Assembly: GCF_900291475.1 (NCBI RefSeq)
Contig: NZ_OLMM01000004.1
Coordinates: 560,873 to 624,872, forward strand
Direction of reading: 5' to 3'
DNA length: 64,000 bases
Origin: Acidaminococcus hominis
GTDB taxonomy: Bacteria > Bacillota > Negativicutes > Acidaminococcales > Acidaminococcaceae
Of this stretch, positions 1 to 7,525 are shown piece after piece. The stretch's first letter is position 1. Each line of letters opens with the position of its first letter. The notes under the pieces were generated by a model. It saw only the letters and a list, made by a program, of their open reading frames with translations. It had not been told where the DNA came from and did no database searches. Position numbers and translations under genes: made by a program.

Positions 1-142
1 ATACGCTGAACCAGCGCCCACGTCGTGTTTTGGGCTACCATACGCCGTCAGAGCTATTTGATGCATTCCTCGATGAAGTTTATGCTATTGAGTGTGTTTC
101 TTGATTATAGTTGTTCAAATTCAACTTGCAATTTACCATTAT
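1..142 (+). mobile_element. Right end of an IS30-like insertion sequence
   Basis: The transposase tail stops 38 bases before the likely element end. The A/T-rich stretch at about 112-140 (TTCAAATTCAACTTGCAATT) resembles the terminal inverted repeat of IS30-type elements. The other end and the target duplication are outside the window, so the exact boundary is a guess. Confidence 0.6.
3..104 (+). CDS. IS30-family transposase, C-terminal end (cut by window start)
   Basis: The frame beginning at base 3 runs open from the window edge to a TGA at 102-104 and encodes the tail of a transposase. Its LNQRPRRVLGYHTPSELF segment is the signature end of the IS30-family DDE integrase domain, where LN-RPR-LGY-TP-E-F is conserved. 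Only 33 residues are in the window, so the catalytic residues cannot be judged and intactness is unknown. The family moves IS elements by cut-and-paste or circle intermediates. What follows it looks like an IS end, not a host gene. Confidence 0.85.
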   Translation, partial: TLNQRPRRVLGYHTPSELFDAFLDEVYAIECVS

Positions 143-226
143 AAGAATTGGGTCCCTCTTTTGATTATAGCAAGCCCACTCCCGTCCGTAAAAGTCGTAA
201 TCTTATATACTCGTATAACCCACAGC

Positions 227-268
227 TTATAGCTCCAGGAAAATTTTCAAGTTTTCCTGGAGCTATAA
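227..268. terminator. Perfect 17-bp inverted repeat, likely bidirectional terminator
   Basis: Arms at 227-243 and 252-268 are perfectly complementary around an 8-base loop and begin and end in A/T runs. It lies between the IS end and the LysR-like ORF. It could instead be a protein-binding palindrome. Confidence 0.55.
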
Positions 269-342
269 ATAAATTCATATAAGTACATACCAAAATATCA
301 TTTCGCCAAAATTTCAGATTTTTGCTATGATAAGAGCAAGAC

Positions 343-412
343 AAAACGCTGGCTCCAGTACCGTTCAAAACCTTCACCCTCTGACGGTCTCCAGACTGGA
401 GCAGCGTTTTTT
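343..412 (+). promoter_or_regulatory. Long stem-loop with T run upstream of the LysR-like ORF
   Basis: The arms 343-359 and 395-410 pair with a single bulged base, an inner pair of arms (360-364 with 384-388) extends the structure, and six T residues follow at 407-412. That is the shape of an intrinsic terminator, and it sits about 50 bases upstream of the ATG at 462. It could act as an attenuator for that ORF or as the terminator of something lost when the IS element inserted. Confidence 0.5.
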
Positions 413-461
413 CCAACATTTCAGGACCGTGCCCAGCAAAGGGCAGAAAGGAAGGCTTAGC

Positions 462-719
462 ATGGAAAAAGATCTGGTTGAAACCTTTTTGGCTGTGGCT
501 GAGGTCAAAAACATCAGCAAAGCCTCCCGCCTGCTCTACGTATCCCAGGCCACCGTCAGCTACCGGCTAAAGCAGCTGGAACGCCAGGTGGGCGCAGACC
601 TGATTGCCCGCCGCCAGGGCGCCCGGGAAACCAGCCTGACCGACAGCGGCCGCCGCCTGCTTCCCCTGGCCCAAAGCTGGCTCACCGCCAATCTGGCCCT
701 GGAAAACTTCCAGCCCTGA
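462..719 (+). CDS. LysR-type DNA-binding domain protein (HTH only)
   Basis: This 85-residue protein is just the winged helix-turn-helix of a LysR regulator: residues 1-60 carry the NISKASRLLYVSQATVSYRL core typical of LTTRs, which bind promoter DNA as dimers or tetramers. The effector-binding domain (normally another 200 residues) is absent; the frame stops at 717-719 and is followed at once by a terminator. ATG 462 is chosen because GAAAGGAAGG lies just upstream; the longer frame from 327 would cross the stem-loop. It may be a truncated remnant or a free-standing mini-regulator of the convergent lactonase/carrier genes. No neighbouring sequence restores the missing domain. Confidence 0.6.
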   Translation: MEKDLVETFLAVAEVKNISKASRLLYVSQATVSYRLKQLERQVGADLIARRQGARETSLTDSGRRLLPLAQSWLTANLALENFQP

Positions 720-755
720 AGGCCCGCCGTCCAGGAACAATTGTCCGCTAAAAAC

Positions 756-802
756 AAAAGCAGCCTTGTGAACGCCGCTTCCGTTCACAAGACTGCTTTT
801 TT
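756..802. terminator. Bidirectional intrinsic terminator
   Basis: Arms 756-773 and 783-800 pair almost perfectly, with an A run on the left and a T run on the right, so it can serve both the LysR-like ORF (+) and the lactonase gene (-). Confidence 0.8.
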
Positions 803-811
803 CTTGTTGCT

Positions 812-1852
812 TTAGGCCTGCCACCACACGCACACCGGCGAACCCGCAGGAATTTCCTCCGTTTTCTTTACCAGCGTTCCAGCTTTTTGGACAGCAAACC
901 GGCTAAGGGTATGGGTCAGCTCGTTGGCCGCCACCAGCTCCGTACCCTCCGGATTCAGCCCGATGAAACGGGGCTGACGGCCCCCGGTCAGCACGTTCTG
1001 GACATAGGTCATCCGGCCAGTTTCCGGCTCCAGGGCATACACCGTCACCGAGTCGTGGGTCCGGTTGGACACGTACAGTGCCTGGCCCCCTTTCCCCATA
1101 ACGATTCCGCTGGCCCAGCCGGGACCAAAGTAATCCTCCGGCAGGCTGGTAAGCAGCTGCTGGGGTTCCAGACTCCCCGTTTCCGGGTCAAAGTGGAAGA
1201 ACAGCACCGTGCTGTCCTTTTCGTTCACCAGGTACACAAACTTCCCATTGGGATGGAAGGCCATATGCCGGGGTTCTGCACCAGGCCGTGCCTGCCAGAA
1301 GAAACGGGCTTCCAATTCTTCCGTTTCCGGATGAATGGCGTACACCGTTACCCCGCCCACCCCGTGGTCCCGGCCCTGGGCCGGTACCAGCAGCCAGCGG
1401 CCACTGGGATCCAGACATACTTGGTGGGGATGGGAAACGTACCCATGGCCGGGCTGCCCGGGCACAAAGGTCAGCTGCCGAACAGCGCCCAGACTCCCGT
1501 CCGCTTCCACCGCCACCTGGGCCACACTGCCGGTTTCCAGGCTGGCCACGTACAGGGACGTTTCCTTGGGGCTCAGCACCAAATGCACAGGGTTAGTGCC
1601 GTACACCGGCACCGTGTTCAGTTCGGTCAGCGTGCCGTCCTTGGCTCTTGCCAGAGCAGTGGCCGTGCACCCATCCCCATGGATGGCGTACAGCCGGCTG
1701 CCCGCCCGGTTGCCGCAGAAATAGGACGGATTTTCCAGACAGGGCAGCGTTTGGAACTTCTGCCAGCTCCCGCCTTTTTCTTCGTATACTGTAATCCCTT
1801 CTCCCTCCGCCTTTCTGGCTTTGGTAGTCCGGGAACCTACATAAATGGTCAT
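812..1852 (-). CDS. Lactonase family protein (6-phosphogluconolactonase / YbhE type, seven-bladed beta-propeller)
   Basis: The 346-residue product has the recurring blade motifs of the Lactonase (PF10282) family, for example NPVHLVLSPKETSLYVA, HQVCLDPSGRWLLVPA, RHMAFHPNGKFVYLVNE and QPRFIGLNPEGTELVAANE. Members hydrolyse sugar lactones or related cyclic esters in the cytosol; length is normal for the family. The start at 1852 follows AGGAGGAAACGCT; the upstream in-frame extension has no better site. It begins 12 bases after the MatC-like carrier gene ends, so the two are almost certainly cotranscribed, suggesting a carrier plus lactonase for an organic acid or lactone. The true substrate cannot be told from sequence; 6-phosphogluconolactone is only one possibility. 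Confidence 0.85.
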   Translation of the reverse strand: MTIYVGSRTTKARKAEGEGITVYEEKGGSWQKFQTLPCLENPSYFCGNRAGSRLYAIHGDGCTATALARAKDGTLTELNTVPVYGTNPVHLVLSPKETSLYVASLETGSVAQVAVEADGSLGAVRQLTFVPGQPGHGYVSHPHQVCLDPSGRWLLVPAQGRDHGVGGVTVYAIHPETEELEARFFWQARPGAEPRHMAFHPNGKFVYLVNEKDSTVLFFHFDPETGSLEPQQLLTSLPEDYFGPGWASGIVMGKGGQALYVSNRTHDSVTVYALEPETGRMTYVQNVLTGGRQPRFIGLNPEGTELVAANELTHTLSRFAVQKAGTLVKKTEEIPAGSPVCVWWQA

Positions 1853-1863
1853 AGCGTTTCCTC

Positions 1864-3111
1864 CTAGGACAAGAATTTCAGACCGCCAGCCAGGGTGAAG
1901 GCAAAAACAATCACCACGCACAGGGCGGACAGGCCAAACAATTTAGCAAACAAACCAGCTTCTTCCGCTTTTCCCCGTTCTTCCTGGGCCACCCCGGCCA
2001 TAATCAGGGAACCGCCGGTGGACATGGGACTGATGCCCGCCACAGTAGCCGAGCACACAATGGCTGCCACCATCTGGATAAGAGATGCCCCGCCTACATT
2101 GGCTGCCACCTTGGACACCGTAGGAATCAGCGTGGGGAACACCACTCCGTTGGCGCTGGAGAACCAGGACATAATACCCCCGGTCATCCCCATAAAGGCT
2201 GCCGCCGTATATTGGTTCATAAAGTAGGCCAGACCCTTGGCCATCAAATCGATACCCCCCAGCAGCTTCACCAGGTTCATCAGCACGCTGATGCCGCAGA
2301 TGAGGATCAACGTATTCCAGGGCAGCCGCTTCACCGCCGCCTTCTCGTCCACCTTGCCCGTCATCAGCAGCACAAAAGCCAGGGTAAAGCAGACAAAGCC
2401 CACATCCTGGGAGAAGCCTACCACAGCCACAAACAAAATGGCAATCAGCAGCAGGCTGAATTTCTGAATGCCGTCAAAAGCAATGGCTTCCTGGCTTTGG
2501 GTACTTTCCCCCCGGAGCTTCCAGCCCTTAAACAGCAGATACACCACCAGGGCGCACATCACGTTGGCCGCGGTTACCCCCAGGAAAATGGCATTGCCCG
2601 GCATGGCCACGTTCATTTCGCTGAGCAAATCCCCCACAATGATTCCCGTCAGGGCAATGGGAGACGCCGTACCGCCCACAGCACCCAGAATGGCCATGAC
2701 TCCCATAAGAATGGGGCTTACCCCCAGCTGGAAGGCCAGCGGCACTGCAAACAGCACCATCACCGTCTGGACACTGATGGCTCCAGGTCCAATGGCCGAG
2801 AGAATATAGCTTACCAGATAAATCACAATGGGCACCAGGAACACCTTGGTACCGCACAGCCGGGTCAGTTTCTTGGAAGCCTTTTCCAAGGTACCGTTTT
2901 CCTGAAGCAGGCTAAAGAAAAACATAGTTCCCAGCAGGGTCAGGAACAACTTTCCCGGAAACCCACCGTACATTTTGCCCAAGGGAATATTCCCCAGCCG
3001 GCCCAAAATCACCGTAAGTCCCAAACAGATCAATCCCACATTGGACTTTTTCACAAAGCCCAGCACAATGGCTCCCAGAAGAAACAGGAGCGCCACCAGC
3101 GCCATTGACAT
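1864..3111 (-). CDS. MatC-like dicarboxylate carrier (ion transporter superfamily)
   Basis: A 415-residue, highly hydrophobic protein with about 11-12 membrane segments and two SLC13/IT-like halves. The N-terminus (VALLFLLGAIVLGF, then VGLICLGLTVILG) matches the MatC N-terminal domain found in malonate/dicarboxylate carriers, and re-entrant-loop-like segments (AIGPGAISVQ, GAVGGTASPIALTG, GISPMSTGGSLIMAG) recur in both halves. It should import a C3-C4 dicarboxylate or similar acid across the inner membrane. It is first in a two-gene unit with the lactonase. The ATG follows a GGAGGAAG site. Substrate is inference. Confidence 0.8.
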   Translation of the reverse strand: MSMALVALLFLLGAIVLGFVKKSNVGLICLGLTVILGRLGNIPLGKMYGGFPGKLFLTLLGTMFFFSLLQENGTLEKASKKLTRLCGTKVFLVPIVIYLVSYILSAIGPGAISVQTVMVLFAVPLAFQLGVSPILMGVMAILGAVGGTASPIALTGIIVGDLLSEMNVAMPGNAIFLGVTAANVMCALVVYLLFKGWKLRGESTQSQEAIAFDGIQKFSLLLIAILFVAVVGFSQDVGFVCFTLAFVLLMTGKVDEKAAVKRLPWNTLILICGISVLMNLVKLLGGIDLMAKGLAYFMNQYTAAAFMGMTGGIMSWFSSANGVVFPTLIPTVSKVAANVGGASLIQMVAAIVCSATVAGISPMSTGGSLIMAGVAQEERGKAEEAGLFAKLFGLSALCVVIVFAFTLAGGLKFLS

Positions 3112-3243
3112 GATACTTCCTCCTTCATTTGTTCAGAGTTTTCCGAATCTATTTATGTATTTATTATAAGATTCGAAGGGTATGCTGAAAAATGAAGAAA
3201 AATAACCTTTTCCCATTCCCATTAGGAATAGTATGCAACAAAA

Positions 3244-3283
3244 AAAATGGATTCCCCGCCGTTCAGAGGAGAATCCAGTTTTT
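3244..3283 (-). terminator. Intrinsic terminator after the SDR gene
   Basis: The 7-bp core (248-254 in this block, i.e. 3248-3254, with 3271-3277) is flanked by an A run at 3240-3247 that becomes a T run on the minus strand, placed just after the SDR stop codon. Confidence 0.65.
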
Positions 3284-3293
3284 ACAAAAGCTC

Positions 3294-4088
3294 TTAATAC
3301 GCCTTGGTCATGGCGCCATCCAGCAGAATGGTCTGTCCGGATACGTAGCTGTTGGCCTCGCTGCACAGAAAGGCAGCCAACCGGCCGTATTCTTCCGTGG
3401 TGCCGTAGCGGCCCAGGGGGAAGTTCACCATATCGTCTTCTTCCACCTTTTCCAGGGACAGTCCCTGCTTTTCAGCACGAATTCTATTCAGCTGGTCAAT
3501 ACGCTTGGTAGCTACCCGCCCCGGTCCAATCACGTTCACCAGGATGTTGTCAGGCCCCACTTCCCGGGCCAGGGTCTTGCTCATCCCCACCACACCCATG
3601 CGCATGGTATTGGACAGCAGCAGATTATCCAGGCAGTCCTTTACCGAGGAGGACGTGCTGTTGAGAATCCGGCCGCCGCCCAGGCGCTTCATGGAAGGCA
3701 GTACCGCCCGAATGGTGCGCACATAGGACAGCAGGCACAGGTGGAAGGCCTCCTCCCAGTCCTCATCGCCAAACTTGTCAAAGGTGCCGGGCTTGGGCCC
3801 AGGGCATACATTCACCAGCGCCCAGATATCCCCCACCTGGCTGACCACCTGATCCACCAAACGGGTAATTTCTTCCGGGTGCAGCAGGTCGCACACAAAC
3901 CCTTCCGGCCGGTTGCCGGTCTTTTGGGCAATTTCTTCCTGCACGTCCCGCATCCGCTGTTCGTAGGGCCCGGAAGTAGCCAGCACCACTTTGGCCCCTT
4001 CCCTGGCCATTTCCGTGGCAATTCCCTTGCCCAAGCCAGAAGCCGAATGCATCACCAAAACCACTTTATCTTTTAAACCTAAATCCAT
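3294..4088 (-). CDS. SDR-family protein lacking the catalytic Tyr and Lys
   Basis: The 264-residue product has a Rossmann fold of the short-chain dehydrogenase/reductase family: a glycine motif SASGLGKG at 15-22, an active-site-region NSTSSS at 143-148, and the C-terminal GRVAT and GQTILLDG segments. Where classical SDRs have YxxxK followed by GxxKxLA, this one reads SNTMRMGVVGMSKTLA, so Tyr is replaced by Ser159 and Lys by Arg163; the NNAG motif is also changed (NVCPG). That pattern is known in the 3-oxoacyl-reductase-like subgroup of SDRs with uncharacterised activity. It may bind NAD(P)(H) yet use another chemistry. It is monocistronic, with a terminator after it and 490 bases of non-coding DNA upstream. 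Confidence 0.85.
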   Translation of the reverse strand: MDLGLKDKVVLVMHSASGLGKGIATEMAREGAKVVLATSGPYEQRMRDVQEEIAQKTGNRPEGFVCDLLHPEEITRLVDQVVSQVGDIWALVNVCPGPKPGTFDKFGDEDWEEAFHLCLLSYVRTIRAVLPSMKRLGGGRILNSTSSSVKDCLDNLLLSNTMRMGVVGMSKTLAREVGPDNILVNVIGPGRVATKRIDQLNRIRAEKQGLSLEKVEEDDMVNFPLGRYGTTEEYGRLAAFLCSEANSYVSGQTILLDGAMTKAY

Positions 4089-4584
4089 AGTATCCCTCCT
4101 TAGAAAAACACCTGCAAACGATGGGTTACGCGGACTGGACCCTGGCGGCCCACTGCCGCCGTCCTGCCCTTACCTTGATTATACGGCGAAGGCCCCCCTT
4201 TGTAAAAGGCAGGAATTCGTACACCAAGATAAACTGGGGCTTATACCTATCCTCAATTTTTTCTCGCTGGCCAAAAACCATACTCCCCTGTAGGTCACTC
4301 CTTGTGCCTGCAAAAACTGACGGTTTTTTCGCCATTTTTGCGTCCAATTGCATGCAAAAACCGTATTTTTTTCTGACCTACAAGTCCAGTCTCCATGCGG
4401 GTTTTCGGTTTTTATAACTTTCTTATGCATTTAACGTTTTGCTAAATTAGCAATTTTAATACATTTTGTGGTATAATTAGTTATTATGTATGATAATTTG
4501 TATCAAAACACGCATATTTTTGAAAGCGAAAACGCATGTTTTTTGTCATTCTAAACAAACGCATTTCCAAAAGGGGGAATCCTA
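4089..4584. other. 496-bp non-coding divergent promoter region
   Basis: No credible gene. It holds the divergent promoters of the SDR and BCCT genes. A 9-bp inverted pair, TGTAGGTCA (4289-4297) and TGACCTACA (4374-4382), encloses two further hairpins built from A/T runs (GCAAAAA with TTTTTGC, and a CAAAAACCG repeat), so an 85-base structured element is present. A TATAAT-like box at 4482-4487 could drive the carrier gene. Confidence 0.5.
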
Positions 4585-6597
4585 TTGAGCACATGGGAAA
4601 AATTGAAAAAGTATACTTCGTTTGATCCGGGAATTACCCTTCCCAGCATCATCATTATTTTCACCGTAGTATTTGGCTGTGCAGCCTTTCCAGAAATCAC
4701 CGAAACCTATCTGACCCAGGCCCGGCATTGGATTACCAGCTCTACCGGCTGGCTGTTCATCCTGGGAGCCTCTTTCTTCGTGATTTTTCTGCTGATTCTC
4801 TGCGTCAGCAACCTGGGGAATATTCGTCTGGGCAACGATGATGACGAACCGGAGCACTCCTTCTTCTCCTGGCTGGCCATGCTGTTTGCGGCCGGCATGG
4901 GCATTGGGCTGATGTTCTTTGGGGTAGCGGAACCCATTTCCCATTTTGCCCAGCCCCTTCACGCCGGTCTGTCTGTCAATGACCAGGCCAAAACCGCCAT
5001 GCTGAATACCTTCTTCCATTGGGGCATCCACGCCTGGGCCATTTATGGCGTCCTGGGCTTGGCCCTGGCCTACTTCGGGTTCCGTTACCACGTGCCCCTG
5101 ACCGTACGCCGGGCCTTCTTCCCCATCCTGAAAGATAAGGTCAACGGCCCCATCGGCCGCTTCATCGACGTGGTGGCCCTGTCCTGTACCATTTTCGGTA
5201 TCACTACCACCCTGGGCTACGGTGCCCTGCAGCTGGCGGCGGGCTTTAAGGAAATCCACCTGATCGATTCCGTCCAGCCCTCCACCCTGGTACTCATCAT
5301 TCTGGTCTGCACCAGTTGCTCCATTCTGTCTGCAATTTCTGGCGTCAGCAAAGGCGTCCGGTATCTGAGTGAAATCAATTTGCTGCTGGCCTTTGGCCTG
5401 ATGCTGTTTGTTCTGCTGGCCGGTCCCACGGTTTTCACCTTGAATGCATTTACGGAAAACCTGGGCGCCTACATTGCCAACCTGGTTCCCCTGAGCTTCC
5501 GGACCTTTGCCTACGACCCCCAAAACGAGGGTTGGTTCACTTCCTGGACCGTTATGTACTGGGCTTGGTGGATTACCTGGTCCCCCTTTGTGGGCATGTT
5601 CATCGCCAAGATTTCCAAGGGCCGCACCATCCGGGAATTTATCCTGGGCGTACTCCTGGTGCCCACGGTATTTAACCTGCTGTGGATGACGGTTTTCGGC
5701 AACACCGCCATTTGGGTGGACCTGACCCACAAGGGCATCCTGTCCGGCCTTACCGGGCAGACCGAAAGTATGCTGTTTGCCTTCCTGCACCAGCTGCCCT
5801 TCAGCCAGATTACCTCCTTTCTGTCCATTGTGGTCATTACCCTGTTCTTTGTAACCTCCGCCGACTCAGGGATTTTCGTGGTAAACGGCATTGCCTCCTC
5901 CGGCGGTACCCAATTCCCCCGTTGGCAGAGCATTCTCTGGGGCGCCGTACTGGCAGCCCTGGCCATCCTGCTGCTGTACACCGGCGGTCTGGACGCCCTC
6001 CAGGCCATGAATATGGTTATGGCCCTGCCCTTCCTGCTGATTCTCCTGCTGCTGTGCTTCTGCCTGTTCAAAGGCCTCCTGGTAGACGAAGACTACTTTG
6101 GCCGCGGCCTGTCCGCCTGCACCTCCTATTGGACCGGCTCCGCCTGGCAGGACCGGCTGCATTCCATGGCCATTTCCCCGGACCTGAATCACGCCCGGGA
6201 CTTTATCCGGAACACCGCTGTTCCTGCCTTTAAGGAACTGGCCCAAGAAATGGAAAACTATGGAGTCAAAGCCACGGTAAAGATGAACGGCCCCTACAAT
6301 ATGCCCAGGGCCGAATTTACCATTGTCCAAAGCACCATGCGGAACTTTACCTACGGTGTCATGTGCCAGGAAACCGACGTATCGGAATTTGCTACCGAAA
6401 ACCCGGCCATGCCCCAAATCAACCGGGAAGTCATGTACGTGCCCGTCAGCTACTTTGCCGATGGCCGCATTGGCTACCCCGTCCGCTATATGAAAAAAGA
6501 AGAACTGATTGTAGACGTACTGCGGCAATATGACCGGTTTACCAAACTGGCCACCGACAAACGCCACCGCCTGTTCCTGTTTGATCCGGAAGACTAA
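4585..6597 (+). CDS. BCCT-family betaine/carnitine/choline transporter (BetT-like)
   Basis: A 670-residue membrane carrier with 12 predicted helices and a C-terminal cytosolic domain of about 150 residues. Family signatures are clear: GMGIGLMFFGVAEP in TM3 and the tryptophan-rich TM8 segment MYWAWWITWSPFVGMF, followed by KGRTIREF. The Gly-rich TM3 (GMGIGL, without the Asp of the Na+-coupled BetP type) and the SGVSKGVRYLSEINLL segment fit proton-coupled BetT-like choline/betaine uptake. The long C-terminal domain may sense osmolarity as in BetT/BetP. The start is TTG at 4585, supported by AAGGGGG eight bases upstream. It is a single-gene unit ending in a strong terminator. In an anaerobe it may serve osmoprotection or methylamine-precursor uptake; the substrate is inferred. 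Confidence 0.92.
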   Translation: MSTWEKLKKYTSFDPGITLPSIIIIFTVVFGCAAFPEITETYLTQARHWITSSTGWLFILGASFFVIFLLILCVSNLGNIRLGNDDDEPEHSFFSWLAMLFAAGMGIGLMFFGVAEPISHFAQPLHAGLSVNDQAKTAMLNTFFHWGIHAWAIYGVLGLALAYFGFRYHVPLTVRRAFFPILKDKVNGPIGRFIDVVALSCTIFGITTTLGYGALQLAAGFKEIHLIDSVQPSTLVLIILVCTSCSILSAISGVSKGVRYLSEINLLLAFGLMLFVLLAGPTVFTLNAFTENLGAYIANLVPLSFRTFAYDPQNEGWFTSWTVMYWAWWITWSPFVGMFIAKISKGRTIREFILGVLLVPTVFNLLWMTVFGNTAIWVDLTHKGILSGLTGQTESMLFAFLHQLPFSQITSFLSIVVITLFFVTSADSGIFVVNGIASSGGTQFPRWQSILWGAVLAALAILLLYTGGLDALQAMNMVMALPFLLILLLLCFCLFKGLLVDEDYFGRGLSACTSYWTGSAWQDRLHSMAISPDLNHARDFIRNTAVPAFKELAQEMENYGVKATVKMNGPYNMPRAEFTIVQSTMRNFTYGVMCQETDVSEFATENPAMPQINREVMYVPVSYFADGRIGYPVRYMKKEELIVDVLRQYDRFTKLATDKRHRLFLFDPED

Positions 6598-6609
6598 CCT
6601 AAAATAGAC

Positions 6610-6645
6610 AAAGCCCTGAAGCATCTGCTGATGCTCCAGGGCTTT
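6610..6645. terminator. Intrinsic terminator between BCCT and glutaredoxin-like genes
   Basis: AAGCCCTG/CAGGGCTT and GCATC/GATGC arms with a TTTTT tail on the plus strand; probably serves both convergent genes. Confidence 0.85.
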
Positions 6646-6658
6646 TTGCTGCCGTTTT

Positions 6659-6970
6659 TTATCTTTTCTCCACGTGTTCCGCTTCCGTCATAGGCGGCTG
6701 GCCAATCCAGGACAGCGCTTCGTCCTCGCTTAACGTCAGCGTTCCATCTTCCTTCTGGAAGGCCGGAATCCCGATGCCGCTTTCCGGCTCCCGGGTCCGT
6801 ACCCCTGCAAAGACCGGCTGATGATCCCGCAGGGTCAAAAACCGCTTCATATTGGTGGTATTTTCCGTAATATCTACCAGTTGGAACTCCTTTTCCAGCT
6901 TCCGGCTGGCCATGAGCGCCAGGAAATTCCGGCAATCGATGCAAATGCGGCTTCCATACATTGTAATCAT
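6659..6970 (-). CDS. Glutaredoxin-like thiol protein
   Basis: A 103-residue cytosolic protein with a thioredoxin fold: beta-strand MITMYGS, active-site CIDC at residues 10-13, and the cis-proline loop GIGIPAF near residue 70. Such proteins carry out thiol-disulfide or deglutathionylation reactions. The start at 6970 has AAAGGAGG eight bases upstream, preferred to an upstream Met with no site. The acidic, charged C-terminus (EAEHVEKR) is unusual but short. It stands alone between the BCCT terminator and the duplicated cyuA region; no partner reductase is adjacent. Redox role is family-level inference. Confidence 0.75.
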   Translation of the reverse strand: MITMYGSRICIDCRNFLALMASRKLEKEFQLVDITENTTNMKRFLTLRDHQPVFAGVRTREPESGIGIPAFQKEDGTLTLSEDEALSWIGQPPMTEAEHVEKR

Positions 6971-7044
6971 AGGATATTCCTCCTTTGGGTTTCTACAGGT
7001 ATTATAGCACGCAGGCACAAACCCGACAGTTCCCCCATGAATCT

Positions 7045-7166
7045 TTAGTTTTTGTTCTCCAGCGGCTTAATCTTATCCAGCATAATGTTCAGAATCTCCA
7101 CATCCGTGGATTTCATTCCCACCCGGCCCATATCACCAATGGCCACAATGATTTTTTCTACTACAG
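7045..7166 (-). pseudogene. Fragment of a second cyuA copy (C-terminal ~37 codons)
   Basis: Read on the minus strand, 7166-7045 encodes a tail (AIGDMGRVGMKSTDVEILN then IMLDKIKPLENKN-stop) nearly identical to the end of the full cyuA at 7526-8830, differing mostly at silent positions. Upstream of it the homology stops abruptly and a non-coding element begins. It is best read as the leftover of a tandem cyuA paralogue or a partial duplication. Confidence 0.75.
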
Positions 7167-7525
7167 GCTCCTCCAGTGGTTCGCGGCTCGCTGCGCAGCT
7201 TCACCCTACGGGTTCGCTTTGCAGGCCGCTATCACATGGCTCATATTAACCAATTCTCTGCGGCTTACAGCCTTGATAATTGGATATGAGCGCAAAGCGT
7301 TGGAGGAGGTGGCAGCCACTACCTTCCACGTTTGGGAGTCGCATCCGGTCGTCCACATCAAGGCAGCAATGGAGGACCGGCTAATGCGACCTCTGTGATA
7401 GCATTCCAAGAAGCAAGCTCGAAGAGCGCGGCTGATTGGTACAATGCGAACCACTCGGGGAAGGGGAACCGCCCAAAGGGTGGTGGAAAGGGGGCTGACG
7501 GAGAAAGTTTTCCTCTGCTAGTCCT
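7167..7525. repeat. Non-coding ~360-bp element between the cyuA fragment and cyuA
   Basis: No frame here has a ribosome site or recognisable product. It is richer in G and C than nearby intergenic DNA, contains a short hairpin (ACCGCCC at 7469 pairing with GGGTGGT) and resembles the dispersed intergenic repeats common in gut Firmicutes, although that likeness is from memory and not measured. It is flanked by the two copies of the cyuA 3' end. Confidence 0.4.

Noticed and set aside
4582-5790. 402-codon minus-strand open frame
   Set aside because: Antisense to the BCCT carrier, with Gly/Gln/Asp-rich low-complexity translation and no start signal.
7206-7454. 82-codon minus-strand frame in the element between the cyuA copies
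   Set aside because: No ribosome site, no recognisable family, and it lies wholly in a repeat-like non-coding element.
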